DNA from: Ruminococcus bromii
GTDB taxonomy: Bacteria; Bacillota; Clostridia; Oscillospirales; Acutalibacteraceae
Length of the DNA stretch: 64,000 nucleotides
Direction: 5' to 3'
Assembly: GCF_002834235.1 (NCBI RefSeq)
Contig: NZ_NNBY01000036.1
Coordinates: forward strand, 124,001 to 188,000
Below, piece by piece: positions 25,288 through 33,470 of the stretch. Each line of letters starts with the position of its first letter. Position 1 is the stretch's first letter. The notes beneath the pieces are model-generated. The model saw only the letters and a list, made by a program, of their open reading frames with translations, searched no databases and had not been told where the DNA came from. A program made the position numbers and the translations under genes.

Positions 25288-27051
25288 TTATAGCTTTGAG
25301 ATATCTCTCGGAATCTTCTTAAAGGTAATTCTGTACTTTTCAAGCTCATTATTGCTGAGAGTACATAAGTCGGCGTAAATAACATACGCTCCCGCTTTGG
25401 TCTTGATAGTATTCAAGAATTCGTTGTTAAGGGTTGTAATCTGCTTTTTCTCATAATAGAAGTAGTAAGCATTGTCAATATAAGTTCCGAGGTAATAAGG
25501 TTCGTCGGCTTTGTGCGGAGCTAAAGTCTGCTTTGTTTCTGTGAAATAAACATATTTGCGAATTTCGTCCTCGCCGATTTCCTCATTTAGCATATCGCCG
25601 TTGAAGATAGGCTCACCGAGTTCATAGAAGCTGAAATCGCCGTCGGTGCCCTCAACAGCCTTTTTTTCTTCACCGTAGCCGTTAATCACACGTTTCACTC
25701 TTTCGGCTGTAATGGAATCGGCATAGTCCATCATTTCAATCATAATAAACTTGCGATTACCGCCGTCCTGCTTGTTCAAATTCAGCACGGCGTGTGCAGT
25801 TGTGCCGGAGCCTGCGAAGGAGTCAAGGATAATTTCATTGTCTGAACTTATGTAATGCAATATATCTTCAATCAGTTTTTCAGGTTTTGGATAGGGAAAA
25901 GCAGATTTTGTGCCGAATATACTTCTTACCTCATCACCACCGCGTGCTGTGTAGTATAGTTTGTTAGTTAATATTGTTGGTATCTTTGCACCCGCTGTTG
26001 AATAATTAAGCACTTCAATAGTTGGCACATCCTTGTTAGATGAGTATTCAACCTCAAATTCTCCATTTATTATCTTATCAATTATTCCACCTGATAAGTA
26101 TTGAATTGTATAACGATTGATTGTGTTTGGGTTGTTAATAGGAACAACTTTAATATAACCCTTTTCCCAATCGCTCAATAATCTTTGAGGAATGAGCCGC
26201 CATACACAAGGATCACCTTTGGATGTAACAGGCCACACAGCTGTTGTCCCTTCAGGTGCTTCGTCATAATCGAATTGGAAATCCTCTAAATCTCCAACAT
26301 ATTTACCATTATCCACTCTCTCTTGTAGTGATTCACCCACACCTTTTATTACTCCTTTTGAATCCACAAAGATCGGATATGCTTGATTCGGTCTTTGGAC
26401 TTGATTAAATGTCGCAAGATTCATACCGTGATATGGAGAACTATAAACATTTTTTGAACTTTCGAGAGCATTGGGCTTGAAATCCAGAGGTGCTATAACT
26501 ACTAAATACTCATGAGTAACATTAAAACCACCATTAGGTTTTCCGCCAGATGTTTGTACAGTGATTATCATTATTTGTTTTGTTGAAAACATCTCATTGC
26601 ATAACAACATAAGGTTATTTATTTCTTGATACCCTATGCTTATTACTATTACACCATTTTTAGCAATTAGCTTTTCTAATAGTCTTAATCGAGGATACAT
26701 CATACATAACCATTTATCATGTCGAGTAAAATCTTCGCCCTCCTGACCGACAACCTTGCCAAGCCATTTCTTGATTTTCGGATCATTGACATTATCGTTA
26801 TATACCCAATTTTCGTTTCCCGTATTGTACGGCGGATCTATATAGATACACTTGATTCTGCCCTCATACTGCGGCAACAGAGACTTTAACGCTTCAAGGT
26901 TATCACCGTGAATAATCATATTTCCGCTGCCGTTATCTTCTTTATGCTCTCCGCCCTTGTCAAAGCTGTACTGACGCTCCAGCGTTTTATACGGAACATC
27001 CAAATGATGATTCACAACCTTGCTCTTTCCAATCCAATCAAGTGTAGGCAT
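25288..27051 (-). CDS. Type III DNA methyltransferase, Mod subunit
   Basis: 587 residues. Adenine-N6 methyltransferase of the beta group: catalytic motif IV DPPYNTG (in CIYIDPPYNTGNENW) precedes the SAM-binding motif I DSFAGSGTTAHAVLNLN. The central region between them is the target-recognition domain, the part expected to vary between strains. It protects host DNA and guides Res. ATG 27051 is preceded by AAGGAG, and a promoter lies at 27102-27130. Confidence 0.94.
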   Translation of the reverse strand: MPTLDWIGKSKVVNHHLDVPYKTLERQYSFDKGGEHKEDNGSGNMIIHGDNLEALKSLLPQYEGRIKCIYIDPPYNTGNENWVYNDNVNDPKIKKWLGKVVGQEGEDFTRHDKWLCMMYPRLRLLEKLIAKNGVIVISIGYQEINNLMLLCNEMFSTKQIMIITVQTSGGKPNGGFNVTHEYLVVIAPLDFKPNALESSKNVYSSPYHGMNLATFNQVQRPNQAYPIFVDSKGVIKGVGESLQERVDNGKYVGDLEDFQFDYDEAPEGTTAVWPVTSKGDPCVWRLIPQRLLSDWEKGYIKVVPINNPNTINRYTIQYLSGGIIDKIINGEFEVEYSSNKDVPTIEVLNYSTAGAKIPTILTNKLYYTARGGDEVRSIFGTKSAFPYPKPEKLIEDILHYISSDNEIILDSFAGSGTTAHAVLNLNKQDGGNRKFIMIEMMDYADSITAERVKRVINGYGEEKKAVEGTDGDFSFYELGEPIFNGDMLNEEIGEDEIRKYVYFTETKQTLAPHKADEPYYLGTYIDNAYYFYYEKKQITTLNNEFLNTIKTKAGAYVIYADLCTLSNNELEKYRITFKKIPRDISKL

Positions 27052-27101
27052 ATTCTTTCTCCTTGCAAATTCATGAGCTTTTTAATAACAACTATAAATA
27101 A

Positions 27102-27130
27102 ATAATACAATAAATTCATGCCTTTGTAAA
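27102..27130 (-). promoter_or_regulatory. Promoter of the type III restriction-modification operon
   Basis: Minus-strand -35 TTTACA (27125-27130), 17-bp spacer, -10 TATTAT (27102-27107), about 50 bp before the mod ATG. Confidence 0.65.
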
Positions 27131-27175
27131 TAGGACAAGTTTGATTTCAAAACACTTCAAATGAGATAATTTAAA

Positions 27176-27202
27176 AAGAGTCTGAATCAGTTCCAGACTC
27201 TT
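27176..27202 (-). terminator. Terminator of the HD hydrolase gene
   Basis: AAGAGTCTG ... CAGACTCTT, 9-bp stem, T run on the minus strand. It separates the HD gene from the restriction-modification promoter. Confidence 0.8.
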
Positions 27203-27238
27203 ATCACAATATGAGATTCGGTTTTGTTTAGCTTAATT

Positions 27239-27718
27239 TCATAGTCCACTTTTCTTGCCGCTTACTTTCTTCGTTTTACTCTGTCTTTCGGCTCTTTCCA
27301 AAATGAGGGTAGCCTGTTTGTATTTATTTACCCTTTCAATCGCTTTATCATCAATTTGATTTAATCGCGTCAAGTCGCTGTTGTGGGCTAAATCCGCCAG
27401 CTTAACTTTCCTCGCAAGAGCGTTATCCTTTAAGGCTCTTATGTAATCGAAATAATCGTCATTATCCTTATGTGTCATCAAAGCGAGAGCTTTGATAACT
27501 TCATCCGGAAAGCCCTTGCTTTTCAAATCATCAAGTGTGATGTCTGTATCCTCCACAACATCATGGAGCAATGCAACGCAAATAGAGTACTCGTCATCCA
27601 TCTGCTCGGCTATGTGGAACGGATGATACACATAGGGCATATCGCTTTTATCCATTTGTTCTTTATGAGCATTAAAAGATATTTGTAACGCTTTCTTGGT
27701 AAATTCAGTGTACAGCAT
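27239..27718 (-). CDS. HD-domain hydrolase, small alarmone hydrolase-like
   Basis: 159 residues. The HD metal site typical of the RelA/SpoT hydrolase domain is visible: YHPFHIAEQM (His32), ALLHDVVEDTD (H52-D53, E56-D57) and KLADLAHNSDL. No synthetase or TGS domain is present, so it is comparable to stand-alone (p)ppGpp hydrolases (Mesh1/SAH type). The Lys/Arg-rich C-terminus is unusual. It lies in cargo between a restriction system and the FtsK/HerA operon with its own terminator. A role in nucleotide signalling or defence is inference. Confidence 0.78.
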   Translation of the reverse strand: MLYTEFTKKALQISFNAHKEQMDKSDMPYVYHPFHIAEQMDDEYSICVALLHDVVEDTDITLDDLKSKGFPDEVIKALALMTHKDNDDYFDYIRALKDNALARKVKLADLAHNSDLTRLNQIDDKAIERVNKYKQATLILERAERQSKTKKVSGKKSGL

Positions 27719-27856
27719 TTATAAGACTCCTCCAATCTTTATCTTGTATTTCTGGTTTTACATTCCTAACATATTTATGTATTATGCACACTTGTAAAGC
27801 ATATCGAAAATCTTTCTACAAATACTGCAATAAATCCGTACCTTTGCTAATAGAAA

Positions 27857-27892
27857 AAAGCGCTGCACCTCCGTTCAACGATACAACGCTTT
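27857..27892 (-). terminator. Terminator of the FtsK/HerA cargo operon
   Basis: Minus-strand AAAGCGTTGTA ... TGCAGCGCTTT (11-bp stem with G-T pairs) followed by TTTTTTC. It lies after the last, decayed gene of the operon. Confidence 0.8.
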
Positions 27893-27915
27893 GTGATAAA
27901 AGTAAAGTGTTTCAG

Positions 27916-28167
27916 TTACACTTCTTCTAAATACATATCGTCTTTTGCGATTAAGTGAATCTTCCGATAAATACGACATCCATAATCATTATTTCCTACA
28001 TTTATTGTATAATTGTAGCTACGATATCTGCCATCGCCAATATCGGAGAAAACTCTGATTCTGTACAGTTCTGTTCCTATGATAAGGGTTTCAGGTTCAC
28101 CTTTTTTGACTTTTCCGATTACTTTTCCATCAAAACAAACATAGAAAGGAACGCCAGCTCCGTTTAA
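27916..28167 (-). pseudogene. Remnant of a beta-rich protein gene at the end of the cargo operon
   Basis: An open stretch of about 83 codons ends in LIAKDDMYLEEV and a stop, and reads like real protein (NGAGVPFYVCFDGKVIGKVK, TELYRIRVFSDIGDGRYRSY). It has a stop codon directly upstream and no usable start codon. It is therefore the 3' part of a gene whose 5' part was lost or frame-shifted. Composition resembles the beta-rich C-terminal domain of the 29335-30501 protein, but I cannot show homology by eye. Confidence 0.6.
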
Positions 28168-28228
28168 TTATCTTTCTCTTGTGAGCACCAATCTTTAATT
28201 GATTTACTCCTATCAGATAAATTAATTA

Positions 28229-28828
28229 TTATGAACCGTGCTTGATAGATTTGGGGTGATTTTCATCATCAACATTAAGAGTAAATGATTCCCCGCTAAC
28301 CTTTATTTCATATTTTCCAAAGATAGAACGACTAACATCATAACTTAGTGTTCCTCTATGTTCAAATTCATCATCTTTTTCTTTCGGCCCAACGGTTGTC
28401 ATATAGTAATAATCTAATGTCCCGTCACTATTGAAATCCAACTTATAGTAATAGTAATGAATCCAAAAGCCTGCTTCTGTTTGACTGTAGCTACAGGTAT
28501 AACTGTTGCCCGGCAATTCATTTTTTACTTGCTCAAGTTTTTTTGTACTTTCCGATTGAATGTTAATAAATCCAATAATTCCAGCAACTACTAAACCCAC
28601 AATCACAACAGCAGTGACGATAGCTTGTGTACGACGAGAGCTTTTTATCTGTGCCTTTTCACTCATAACAGCTCCGTATTGAGCACTACGCTTTCTATCT
28701 TCTTTATTCACCTCACCCCAATATGAATCAACTGAACTGCTACTATTAGCAATTTCAACAGTTTGTCCGCAATGTGGGCAAAACTGTGTGCTGTCTGGTA
28801 TTTGTTTATTACAGTATGGACAGTTCAT
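28229..28828 (-). CDS. Zinc-ribbon single-pass membrane protein
   Basis: 199 residues. The N-terminal zinc ribbon is CPYC...CPHC (Cys 3, 6, 17, 20). A polar linker, one transmembrane helix (about 69-90, AIVTAVVIVGLVVAGIIGFI) and a C-terminal domain of about 100 residues rich in Tyr and beta strands follow. Topology by charge suggests the zinc ribbon is inside and the C-terminal domain outside. GGAGG precedes the ATG. It is the last intact gene of the operon; function unknown. Confidence 0.7.
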   Translation of the reverse strand: MNCPYCNKQIPDSTQFCPHCGQTVEIANSSSSVDSYWGEVNKEDRKRSAQYGAVMSEKAQIKSSRRTQAIVTAVVIVGLVVAGIIGFINIQSESTKKLEQVKNELPGNSYTCSYSQTEAGFWIHYYYYKLDFNSDGTLDYYYMTTVGPKEKDDEFEHRGTLSYDVSRSIFGKYEIKVSGESFTLNVDDENHPKSIKHGS

Positions 28829-28854
28829 TTTTTACCTCCTAAGAAACTGTAAAA

Positions 28855-29316
28855 TTACCCTCGTAGTAATTTATTGTAGCATTCTTCAAGAACAGCAACC
28901 AGCCGTTGTACCTGAAGCAAGAAATTTTTGTTATATTCTTTGCGATGTGAGCTATGCGATACATATGAGTTTCCTTTCAAATAGATGTCAGAATATCCTT
29001 TATCTATTAATTCAGATAGTCTTTTTGCCGCCTCACTATCTTCTCTTTTTCTAAAAAGAATACAATCATAGTACAATCCAAGTAAAGCTATATCATTATC
29101 CTTTATACATTCCTCTAATTCGTTCAGCACGCTTTCTTCATCAGCTTCTATTCCATAGCCCAAAAACTTCATTGCCAATAGATATGGCTTTACTTCGGGG
29201 ACGTGTTGTAGATTGAGAAATCTTTGGTAGATTTCTTCATAATCTTCAGATGACAAATCCTCTTGGGCGTAATCTTGTGTAATTTCATCAAATAAGTATT
29301 TATCAAAAACATCCAT
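28855..29316 (-). CDS. Unknown protein, paralogue of the next upstream gene
   Basis: 153 residues. The first ~115 residues are clearly paralogous to the N-terminus of the 29335-30501 product; both share FD-YLFDEI and EDYEEIYQRFLNL, then EVKPYLL and FLG-G-EA. The region is acidic and helical and could be a TPR/Sel1-like scaffold. The last 40 residues are helical and basic. No catalytic motif. It may be an accessory or immunity-type protein of the operon. Confidence 0.6.
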   Translation of the reverse strand: MDVFDKYLFDEITQDYAQEDLSSEDYEEIYQRFLNLQHVPEVKPYLLAMKFLGYGIEADEESVLNELEECIKDNDIALLGLYYDCILFRKREDSEAAKRLSELIDKGYSDIYLKGNSYVSHSSHRKEYNKNFLLQVQRLVAVLEECYNKLLRG

Positions 29317-29334
29317 TATTAAAACCTCATTTTA

Positions 29335-30501
29335 TTAATAAACAGTAAAATTCCCTTCGTATGAGCGACTATTGCCGATTCTAACAGTGTATTTATATAA
29401 TCCTTTTTTCCAACAACCCGGACTACTATATCCTATGGAATTCCAACATGCAATAGTATCCTTGTCTAAGTCTTGCAAGCAGTAATTGTTATATAACACG
29501 CTATCATCTTCCATATATATGACTTTAACAAAAACCTGCACATACATATGTGATCCGGGAGCTTCTATGAATGTTTTAAAATAAATGTGTTCAAGAGTTC
29601 GTCCGTCAAAATTTGTTTTATAATTCTCTTGATCCGCTTTTAGAGCGCCTGTTGCTTTTGAAGCAAATAATTTTACGCCAGTGAGGATAGGGCCTGTTTT
29701 ATCAACTTTGCCATTATACATCCTAAACTCTTGACCGTAAGTCTGTGTGCCGTTTATTTCAACAACCCATTTATATACGCCGTCTGAGTAGCAATTATAA
29801 TTTGTGTTGCCCCAACCTGTTGTTCTAAACCAGGCATCACCGGGTTTCAAATCGTATTCGTTATTAAATATTTTTGAAAAAGTGTAATCACCGTCAAAAA
29901 TCTGTGAGCGAACTTTAATATGGCACGGTTTTTTTACGGATTCAATATAAACTTTTGCATTTAGATAATCTACATCTCTGTTTGTAAAATAAAGCCCCGA
30001 AAAACCTCTACATTCAAACTCCATACTCTTAATTTTTATTCTTTCCGCAAGCTCATAATCATCTTTGTAACCGTCATCATCGTAATCATATTCATCCTGG
30101 TCATCTTCTTCGTCGTATTCATCGTCCCTTACTTCTTCGTAATTAAGATGCGAATGCTCTTTTAAGTAATTATCTGAATATCCCTCGTTTTCAAATTCCG
30201 AGAGCTTTTCTGCTGCTTCTTTATCATTTCTGTTTTTATACAAAATCATATCATAATACAACCCGCAGAGATTTACATTGCCTGAATCGAAATGAGTTCT
30301 TAGTTCGCTTAATACTTCCTCTGGCTCTGCTTCTGTTCCCAACCCCAAAAAGCGCATTGACAGCAAATACGGCTTAACTTCTGGAATGTGTTCAAGATTT
30401 AAGAACCTTTGATATATTTCTTCATAGTCCTCAAAGGTCAAATCTGGCTGAATATATGATTCAACTATTTCATCAAATAAATACTGATCAAAAATATTCA
30501 T
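29335..30501 (-). CDS. Unknown protein: helical N-domain, acidic linker, beta-rich C-domain
   Basis: 388 residues. Residues 1-115 match the neighbouring 153-residue protein. Residues ~120-150 form a strongly acidic Asp/Glu/Tyr linker (EEDDQDEYDYDDD). The remaining ~230 residues are Tyr/Trp-rich and beta-like, with an internal twofold look: a segment near FNNEYDLKPGDAWFRTTGWG and one near CWNSIGYSSPGCWKKGLYKY each end in a K-Y/V-V/I-I/N-G strand. It may be a binding module. Within the operon it lies just after the metallopeptidase protein and its 161-residue partner. Confidence 0.6.
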   Translation of the reverse strand: MNIFDQYLFDEIVESYIQPDLTFEDYEEIYQRFLNLEHIPEVKPYLLSMRFLGLGTEAEPEEVLSELRTHFDSGNVNLCGLYYDMILYKNRNDKEAAEKLSEFENEGYSDNYLKEHSHLNYEEVRDDEYDEEDDQDEYDYDDDGYKDDYELAERIKIKSMEFECRGFSGLYFTNRDVDYLNAKVYIESVKKPCHIKVRSQIFDGDYTFSKIFNNEYDLKPGDAWFRTTGWGNTNYNCYSDGVYKWVVEINGTQTYGQEFRMYNGKVDKTGPILTGVKLFASKATGALKADQENYKTNFDGRTLEHIYFKTFIEAPGSHMYVQVFVKVIYMEDDSVLYNNYCLQDLDKDTIACWNSIGYSSPGCWKKGLYKYTVRIGNSRSYEGNFTVY

Positions 30502-30538
30502 ATTAAAACCTCTTAAATAGATTCTTCTCTATAAATAA

Positions 30539-31024
30539 TTAATTATATTTTATCAGCCTTAGACTTTTGTCTTCGGATACACAACTTGCATAATTAAAAT
30601 CTAATACTGTTTCCGATACTATTAAATCGAATTCTTCTATTTTTTCCGTGACGTTCACCTCATCAAGAAAACCGTTATAACACTCTGATAAAAGATACGA
30701 TAATAGAGGGAACGGAGTGTTTAACACTCTACTAACAGCAAGCTGATTAGAAATCAAAGAAAAAATACTAAATATATTATCGACAGTAAGGTCTATAAAG
30801 TCCTCAATGTACAACAAAGATTTATTTAAATAGCGTTTTTCAAACTTTTTTGCTTCTTCCATAAAAACCAAGAGTAATTGTTCGCCGTCTTCACTATACA
30901 TTAAACTTGTGATCGGAATTGTATATAAAAAAGTCAATCTTTCCATATACAAAGATGCTATTTCTTCATCTGCTTCAAGAACAAACGAAGAAATATCTTG
31001 TAAACAATCTTGGACGGTAATCAT
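30539..31024 (-). CDS. Unknown helical protein, candidate immunity partner of the metallopeptidase protein
   Basis: 161 residues, alpha-helical, no signal peptide or known motif. Its ATG overlaps the stop of the 802-residue gene (ATGA), so the two are translationally coupled. In polymorphic toxin loci the gene immediately after the toxin commonly encodes its immunity protein; that role is inferred from position only. Confidence 0.55.
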   Translation of the reverse strand: MITVQDCLQDISSFVLEADEEIASLYMERLTFLYTIPITSLMYSEDGEQLLLVFMEEAKKFEKRYLNKSLLYIEDFIDLTVDNIFSIFSLISNQLAVSRVLNTPFPLLSYLLSECYNGFLDEVNVTEKIEEFDLIVSETVLDFNYASCVSEDKSLRLIKYN

Positions 31025-33429
31025 AATTCATGTCCCTCCCCATAAATTGTTCTTTGTCTTTCTTCTTTATAAGTATCTGAACCTTTCGGATGTTGAGGCG
31101 GAGCACTCGGAGAAAAAGAATCATTCACTTCTGTTTTTATGGATTTTTTAAACCGATAGCCCGAATCTTTTTTTAGTTTTTCGTATTCGTCTAAAATTCC
31201 CATTAACTCATTTCTTATTCTTTGCACTCTGGGATTATCTACCGATTTTCCACCGATATATACTAAATCATGTAAATCATCCAATTTATCCGAGAATGAA
31301 TCAAAAGATCCTTTCTTTGAAAACTCATTATCAAAATCTCGTCGAATCGCCTCTATTCCTTGATATGCAAACGCATTCATTAGTGTCTTTTCTCCGCAGA
31401 TGTATTCAAGTCTTTTGGCTATTTCGACTTCTATAGGATAAGAAATATGAGTTAATTCGATAGAGCCATCGGAATCCATCGCTTTTTTTGTATAGTATTC
31501 CGTTAAACCTTCATTAAGAGCTATATGACGTGAATACTCTTGTCCAGATTCAATATAGCGTTCAACTACTCCAACACGCATATTTGAATGCGACAATCCG
31601 TGTAACATTTCGTGAACATAATGCGAAGTTAAGCTGACTATTGGTACACCGCTACCTTTTCTAATGATAATCTCTTTTGTTTTTTCGTGATAAAAACCGA
31701 TTGCTTTAGCGTTTACTCCCGGATACTGAGAACGTATTTCATTTTCAGTTAATACTTTCACTCTTTTATGAATATCTGAATACATCTCCTTTGAAAAACT
31801 GTCCCCAAAAGATTTCTTTAATACATTCACAGCAACCTTAGATAAGGTTTTATTAATACTTTCATCAATATTATTAGATGTTATATCGTAAAGAGCTTTC
31901 ATCTTCTGCCCAAGATTACCAATTGGACTTTTAACAAATTGTTGCTTTATCTTAGAAAAAAAAGATTTGAATGTAATGCGATTTTTGCCACCTAAATCAG
32001 ATACATTTTTGGAAACATTTAAATAATGTACTGATCCACCACTACCTACTTTATAAATTCCAGCCGCAATAGCACCATGAATACTCTTATTAGGAGTAAA
32101 GACTTGGTGTACGCCTTGTTGTGCAGTATATCCGCCTTTCTCAGCCCATTGCGGTTGTGCCTGGGCTATGCTCGAAAGAATAACAGTCGGTTTTACGGAA
32201 TAAATTCTTTCTACCCTTGCGGCATCATTATTAGGAGGTAACTGTAAATTGGTTTTTCTATCTTGTGGAGTAGAACCTGGATGCTCTTTCGTTAAGAAAT
32301 TACCAGACGCGCTGCCAGTGCTGCTACTCGTCATATACATAGCTTCGCCAGCACCTTGCAAATGCGCCCTTTGACCCCCAATGCCTCCTCCGGCTGCTAT
32401 TGCGCTATCAAAATACTCTTGTCCAGCTTTGGACATTTGACTTCTCATATGCTCAACGGTCCTAGGAGTATTCATAGTATATTTACCTTTTCCTTTGGTT
32501 TCCTTTGAACTTGAACCATGTATATTTTGCTCTAAATGAGAAGATTGTTGTGAGCTTTGGAATTTACTTGCTCCTTCTGCTAATGACATTTCAGATTCAG
32601 TGGAATCTGATTCACCAAAGGATGATGTTGCGTATAAATTTGCTCGTTGATCACTATTAAAATTAAGTGGTTTTTGAGCGTTGATTGTTGACTGCCCCGA
32701 ATGGAAATTAGGCAGTGTTCCCGGTGTTGAATGTTCTGTCTGACTTGAAGAAAACTGTGACGGTGATGGGTTAGAAACCAATACACTACTTCCTGAATTA
32801 CCTCCCGAAAACGCTGCCAACGGACTGGATGACAAATCGCTATGTGTTTGCCCACTACTTCCCGAACCGTGAGCTCCACCAGAGCCACCGGATGATCCTC
32901 CTGATACTCCGCTATCTACACTACCTCCTAATATTCCTGCAGCTTGAGATAACGCGGATAAGCTCGTCTGCATTGAGCTTTGCAAAGAACTACCTACTCC
33001 GGCATAAGCTCCATACATACCGCCAGCTAAAGACATATTGCTTGATGTCTTTCTTGCTCGTTCCTGTATTTCAAACAAAGTCTGTGCTTTGTTTTCCAAA
33101 ACACCTTGTAATTCGTTTTCGGAATGGGCAAGTTCACCTCCGGTTGTATCTAAATCTTGTTCAACTTGTGATAATTCATTTTCGGCTGATGCCATTTGTG
33201 ATTCCAAAGAGGCAATTAAAGCGTAATCAGGTTCGCCATCTTCATCAGTATCTTCATATGCCGCTGCAATAGCGGATTCAAGATAAGATATTCTCCCGTT
33301 AAGGGAACTTTTTTGACTTGAAAGCTCGGATATTCTTCCTTTTAACTGTTCAATTCTCCCTTTGGTAGATATTTCGTGACTTTTTATTCCTTCGGCAACG
33401 CCGACGAAATCGCGTGATCTTGTAGCCAT
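31021..33429 (-). CDS. Large protein with coiled-coil N-terminus, Gly/Ser middle and HExxH metallopeptidase C-domain
   Basis: 802 residues. Residues 1-130 are heptad-rich coiled coil (GRIEQLKGRISELSSQ ... ELSQVEQDLDTTGGEL). A short Ala/Gly segment and a long Gly/Ser/Gln-rich low-complexity region (about 140-330) follow. Then comes a mixed domain, and from about 540 a zinc metallopeptidase-like domain with HEMLH (near 604-608, in HYVHEMLHGLSH) and downstream NEGLTEYYTKKA, which could give the third Glu ligand. No signal peptide is seen. The build is like a toxin delivered by a dedicated secretion machine: coiled-coil trafficking part, flexible linker, C-terminal enzyme. The ribosome site is GGAGGG. 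Confidence 0.7.
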   Translation of the reverse strand: MATRSRDFVGVAEGIKSHEISTKGRIEQLKGRISELSSQKSSLNGRISYLESAIAAAYEDTDEDGEPDYALIASLESQMASAENELSQVEQDLDTTGGELAHSENELQGVLENKAQTLFEIQERARKTSSNMSLAGGMYGAYAGVGSSLQSSMQTSLSALSQAAGILGGSVDSGVSGGSSGGSGGAHGSGSSGQTHSDLSSSPLAAFSGGNSGSSVLVSNPSPSQFSSSQTEHSTPGTLPNFHSGQSTINAQKPLNFNSDQRANLYATSSFGESDSTESEMSLAEGASKFQSSQQSSHLEQNIHGSSSKETKGKGKYTMNTPRTVEHMRSQMSKAGQEYFDSAIAAGGGIGGQRAHLQGAGEAMYMTSSSTGSASGNFLTKEHPGSTPQDRKTNLQLPPNNDAARVERIYSVKPTVILSSIAQAQPQWAEKGGYTAQQGVHQVFTPNKSIHGAIAAGIYKVGSGGSVHYLNVSKNVSDLGGKNRITFKSFFSKIKQQFVKSPIGNLGQKMKALYDITSNNIDESINKTLSKVAVNVLKKSFGDSFSKEMYSDIHKRVKVLTENEIRSQYPGVNAKAIGFYHEKTKEIIIRKGSGVPIVSLTSHYVHEMLHGLSHSNMRVGVVERYIESGQEYSRHIALNEGLTEYYTKKAMDSDGSIELTHISYPIEVEIAKRLEYICGEKTLMNAFAYQGIEAIRRDFDNEFSKKGSFDSFSDKLDDLHDLVYIGGKSVDNPRVQRIRNELMGILDEYEKLKKDSGYRFKKSIKTEVNDSFSPSAPPQHPKGSDTYKEERQRTIYGEGHEL

Positions 33430-33470
33430 AATATCCTCCCTCCAAAGGTTTGCATTTAACGGTCATATCT

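Noticed and set aside
27955..28167. 70-codon plus-strand frame
   Set aside because: The minus strand here reads as a better protein remnant in line with the operon; the plus frame has no ribosome site.
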